A DNA stretch of 64,000 bases, from the NCBI GenBank assembly GCA_027257055.1, contig JAPVLO010000059.1, forward strand, positions 124,001 through 188,000. Direction: 5' to 3'. Shown here piece by piece: positions 59,122 to 64,000 of this stretch. Position numbers and translations under genes: made by a program. Source of the stretch: Cephalopachus bancanus (Eukaryota; Chordata; Mammalia; Primates; Tarsiidae). Position 1 is the first letter of the stretch. Every line of letters begins with the position of its first letter. Under the pieces are notes generated by a model. That model ran no database searches, was not told the DNA's origin, and saw nothing but the letters and a program-made list of their open reading frames with translations.

Positions 59122-59129
59122 CTTATAAA
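59122..59129 (-). promoter_or_regulatory. DNASE1L3: DNASE1L3 TATA box
   Basis: On the minus strand TTTATAAG, about 90 bp upstream of the ATG, leaving a short 5' UTR. It fits a tissue-restricted, TATA-driven gene; there is no CpG island here. Confidence 0.65.
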
Positions 59130-59139
59130 GCCTGTAGAT

Positions 59140-60621
<1,482 letters not shown>

Positions 60622-61735
60622 ATGTATGTTTTAAGATGGAATATGTGGTATTTTATGAACTTGCAACATATGAGAGGTTTGGGGGTCTGTTAAATTGACA
60701 ATCTTGTAACTCCAGTTTAAAATGTGCAATTGAGGGGGATTGATCCAGTTTTGTGACTTTAAGTGGAAACCTTACTAAGTTTGCATACAGTTCTGGAACA
60801 TGTATAACAACTTTGAGTTAGCAGTATTTTGTAAGTTTAATTTATTAAAATTAAAAATATTTAGTGTTTTATACTACAAGAAAGGAATTGGCAGTAGTGG
60901 GACACTGCCGGGAGGCATATAACATCAGTAAGGGTAACCAATCTCAAACCAGGCAAAGTGGGGACCAAGGGGAGGCCCAAACTTTACCTGTATGATGACC
61001 ACTTGTATACCTAATCCTGAATTGTACTCCACATCTTTAAAATAAAATAAAAATAAAATACTTACTATTTTTAAAATGAGATTTTTTTGTTAGTTCAATT
61101 GAAGACTTTAAAAAGGAAATATAGTATTTTAAACTTATTTTTTAAAGTTTAAAATGTTTGTAAATGGGCCCCAAACTCCTTATAAGTGATTATTTAGATT
61201 CTCTGGATTTAGAGTTTCCAGATTAGCAAATTAAAGTGCAGAGCAGTAGGTAGATTTGAATTTGGGATAATTCTAATTTAATTGGGCAACCTGTATTTTA
61301 TCTAGAAATCCTAGTTGGACTTGTAAAAGGACTAAGAACTTTTGTAAACTGAACTTAAAGATAATAATCACCACATCAGAGTCCTGGAAAGGTGTTTAGT
61401 TCCTAACATTAAAAACGAGCCAATGTGTAGGATAAAGAGAGTCAACTAAACTGTTTTTTTTTTTAATTTGTAGCTTTGATAATTTCAGTGTTAATTTGAA
61501 AAATAAAGTAGACATCTAAATAGTGATTTCTGCATATAGAAAGTGTCCTTGAGGACTTAAAAAAATTCACATGAACAGATTAGAGAGATAGGATCCATTC
61601 TGTAATTAGCATGTTCACTACATGAAATTAGACTTTTAAAAATGCCTGGATTTTGGGAGGAAAATCCTAAGAGCCAAACTTAACTGAATCCAGTTAGGTG
61701 CAGGTGCCGTGTTGAGAGATTTCTGGATTTCATAT
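60622..61735. other. AT-rich intergenic DNA
   Basis: No gene. It holds copy 2 of the unknown repeat at 61362-61448; the rest is unassigned AT-rich sequence. Confidence 0.45.
61362..61448. repeat. Unknown repeat, copy 2
   Basis: See copy 1 at 58060-58152; the same tgtaggataaagagagtcaa word. Confidence 0.55.
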
Positions 61736-61744
61736 CACTCACTA

Positions 61745-61900
61745 CTCCCCAAGGCCTTACTATGGTAACTGCATTTGAACAAACTGAGGCTTGTGTCCAA
61801 AGATAAAAAGGCAGGATGTGGCAGAGCTGGGACTCGAACCCAGTCGCTCTGACTCCAGACTAGCCTTCGCACCCATCGAATCAGGCACACCCAAACCTTA
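61745..61900 (-). repeat. MIR (tRNA-like head)
   Basis: gctgggactcgaacccagtc is the inverted B-box end of a MIR, not a tRNA gene. Confidence 0.8.
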
Positions 61901-62015
61901 ATGTGAGCAACTGCAGGTACAGTGGTGGGTGGTGGGGAGGAGATGAAAGGACTTCCACTTTTTACTCCATACACTTGTGTATTTTTTTATTTTTTTAAAA
62001 CAAAAACTTGTACTT

Positions 62016-62310
62016 CTTTTTTATGGAATTGGAGTCTCACTCCATCGCCCAGGCTGGAGTGCAGTGGCATGCATGCTCACGACCACCACAGCCTTGACCT
62101 GCTGGGCTCAGGCAATCCCTCCACCTCAGTCTTCCAAGTAGCTGAACATACAGGCACATGCCACCACACCCAGCTAATTTTTTAATTTATTGTAGAGATG
62201 AGGTTCTACCAAGTTGCCCAGGTTGGTCTTGAATCTGTGGGCTCAGGCAATTCTCACACCTCAGTCTCCCAAAGTGCTGGGATTGTGGTGTGAGCCACCG
62301 CCCCTGGCCA
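62016..62310 (-). repeat. Alu
   Basis: Inverted dimer, ggaattggagtctcactcca to gagccaccgcccctggcc. Confidence 0.92.
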
Positions 62311-62986
62311 AAAAAGCACTTGTACTTCTTTAGCAATTAAAGAGAAAGAAGAAATGCTAGAAGCTTTCCATTCTTTTAAGTAGATTAAATAATGTCCATG
62401 CAAACACACTTTCTGTCTTTGTGTGTGGCTGTGTCACAGGAAGCCTCGCCCACCTACAGGAGACACTGATGGTGTGAAGGGATTGGCATGAGCAGGCTGT
62501 GCTGGAGGGGACACAGAAGGCAGAAACCCTCTGTCTCGCCCTTCAGCTGGCTCCTGTTCCTGGGAACTGGGAATTTTGAAGCAGTCCCTCCCAGGAGCCT
62601 AGAGCCTAGAAGGGCAAGCAAATACTGGGACAGGCCTGATGCATGCTGACCACTTCGTGATGACATTTCCTGCCACCTGTACTTCCAAATACCAGACTGA
62701 AAGATGCGCTTGGAGAAAAGGATAAATACACATTGCTCCTTCTTGGAGATCATGCACATTAGCATAGTAATGTTTTGAGAAGTCCTGTAGTTTAAAAAAG
62801 CTGCTTAACTGTGTTGAAACAGGGTGTCCCAAATTCATGGAACCCTTTTCTTCATTTAATTCCACTGACTATCTTCAGCAACTTCCATTCTTGGGAACAC
62901 TGAACCTGATAGTGCAGGGACAATCAGATCCCCTCAAAGACTTAAGCTGGGTCCTGGTTTGTAAGTCCCTGTCAAAGAGTCTTATG
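62311..62986. other. Intergenic, nothing recognised
   Basis: Open frames on both strands without family likeness. Confidence 0.45.
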
Positions 62987-63277
62987 CAGTCGGGCTCGGT
63001 GGCTCAGCCTGTAATCCCACGCCTTTGGGAGGCTGAGGTGAGTGGATTGCCTGAGCCCGTGGGTTCCAGACCCGCCTGGACAGCGAGACCTCATCTTTAC
63101 AATAAATCAAAAAATGAGCCGGGCGTGGTAGCGCACGCCTGTAATTCCGGCTACTCGGAAGGCTGAGGCGGAAGGATCCCTGGAGCTCAGCAGGTGAGGC
63201 TGCGGTGGCCGGGAGCGGCCACTGCACTCCAGTCTGGGTGACCGAGTGAGACTCCAACTCAAAAAAAAAAAAAAAAG
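62987..63277 (+). repeat. Alu, young lineage
   Basis: Starts tcgggctcggtggctcagcc; flanked by aaagagtcttatgca and aaagagtctcatgca. Right-arm hairpin at 63205-63222. Confidence 0.95.
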
Positions 63278-63872
63278 AGTCTCATGCATGTCACATAAAT
63301 GGGCAGAACTGAGGATCAGGAGTTCAGACACATGGCCCCAAACAGTCATCCACCCTGGACCCTAATGGGACGGGAGTCAGCAGAGGCTGTTATGCTGGGA
63401 TAAAGGTGACCTTAGCACTTGAGAAAGGAAAGATGGAAATTCCAGGTGGAGCAAAGTCATGGGCTGAGTCACGGAAGAGCAGCAAGAAGAAACAAGGGAA
63501 ACAAGGGCCTGCAGGAAAGTCCCTACTACTGGCAGAGGATGAGCCTCGTGACCCAAACAGGTGTTTCCAGTGACTGATGCTGCTCTTTGTCTAATACTGA
63601 ATGAGCCCTGGCAATAATCTTGTAACATATGCAAAATGCCCCATCATCGTGTTTCACAACTGGATTGGGGCTTGGGGTGTGGAAGGTACATTATTTAAGT
63701 TTGCATAATTGTGACAAACCTTGCTTTTGTAGGACTGTTTCCAGCTGATGATACAGGCTCTGGGTTTCAATCTTACATGGCATCTTCCATACAGAGCTGT
63801 GCCTGGACCTCAAGAGTGTCACTTTCTGGGGGCAGGCCTGGGGGTGTCACTACTCTGATTAAAATCCTTCAA
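63278..63872. other. Intergenic, nothing recognised
   Basis: No named feature. Confidence 0.45.
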
Positions 63873-64000
63873 GGGCCTGGCTTGGTGGCTCAGCCTGTAA
63901 TCCCAGCGCTTTGGGAGGCCAAGGCAAATGGATTGCCTGAGTCCACGGGTTCGAGACCAGCCCAGGCAACTTATCAAGACCTTGTCTCCACAATAAATTT
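63873..64000 (+). repeat. Alu, cut by window end
   Basis: Left arm, ggcctggcttggtggctcag onward. Confidence 0.9.

Noticed and set aside
61820..61860. tRNA-like B box text (gggactcgaacccagtc)
   Set aside because: It is the tRNA-derived head of an inverted MIR. No acceptor stem or anticodon arm is present.

Overview
The window is nuclear DNA from a primate. It carries spliced, vertebrate-type genes and about 40 dimeric Alu elements, roughly a fifth of the sequence, over a background of much older mammalian repeats (MIR, L2, MaLR LTRs, hAT DNA transposons). The youngest Alus do not look like the AluS/AluY of monkeys and apes, nor like the strepsirrhine pattern I know. They share their own diagnostic changes, so a separate primate lineage is likely. 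A tarsier would fit, but that is an inference.

Left part (1 to about 19.8 kb, + strand): the 3' end of FLNB (filamin B). Eight coding exons with GT-AG junctions and compatible phases encode the last 480 residues: the end of Ig repeat 20, repeats 21 to 23, hinge 2 and the dimerising repeat 24. A 1.5 kb 3' UTR ends at an AATAAA signal. The first intron holds an antisense processed pseudogene of cytochrome c and an MLT1 LTR. One intron holds an in-frame 45 bp cassette-like segment that could be a skipped exon.

Middle part (19.8 to 33.6 kb): intergenic. It holds MIR and L2 relics, an isolated CpG island at about 23.94-24.38 kb, and at 26.17-26.66 kb a small protein-coding relic whose residue pattern suggests the sperm microtubule inner protein family of SPMIP1 (ATP6V1FNB). 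In human that gene lies just downstream of the filamin paralogue FLNC, so this could be the forgotten FLNB-side paralogue. A set of transposons nested inside one another follows at 27.8-29.5 kb.

Right part (33.6 to 59.1 kb, - strand): the whole DNASE1L3 gene. Eight coding exons give an intact 304-residue secreted nuclease with signal peptide, catalytic motifs and a basic C-terminal tail. A TATA box lies about 90 bp upstream of the ATG, and the short 3' UTR has its own poly(A) signal. FLNB and DNASE1L3 are convergent (tail to tail). From 59.1 to 64 kb the DNA is intergenic, with Alus, MIRs and AT-rich sequence without a recognisable gene.

The most unusual feature is the repeat biology. The youngest Alu lineage has internal promoter boxes that have moved toward tRNA consensus, including a tRNA T-arm-like hairpin, plus a second perfect hairpin in the right arm. 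One copy is trimeric inside a single target-site duplication.
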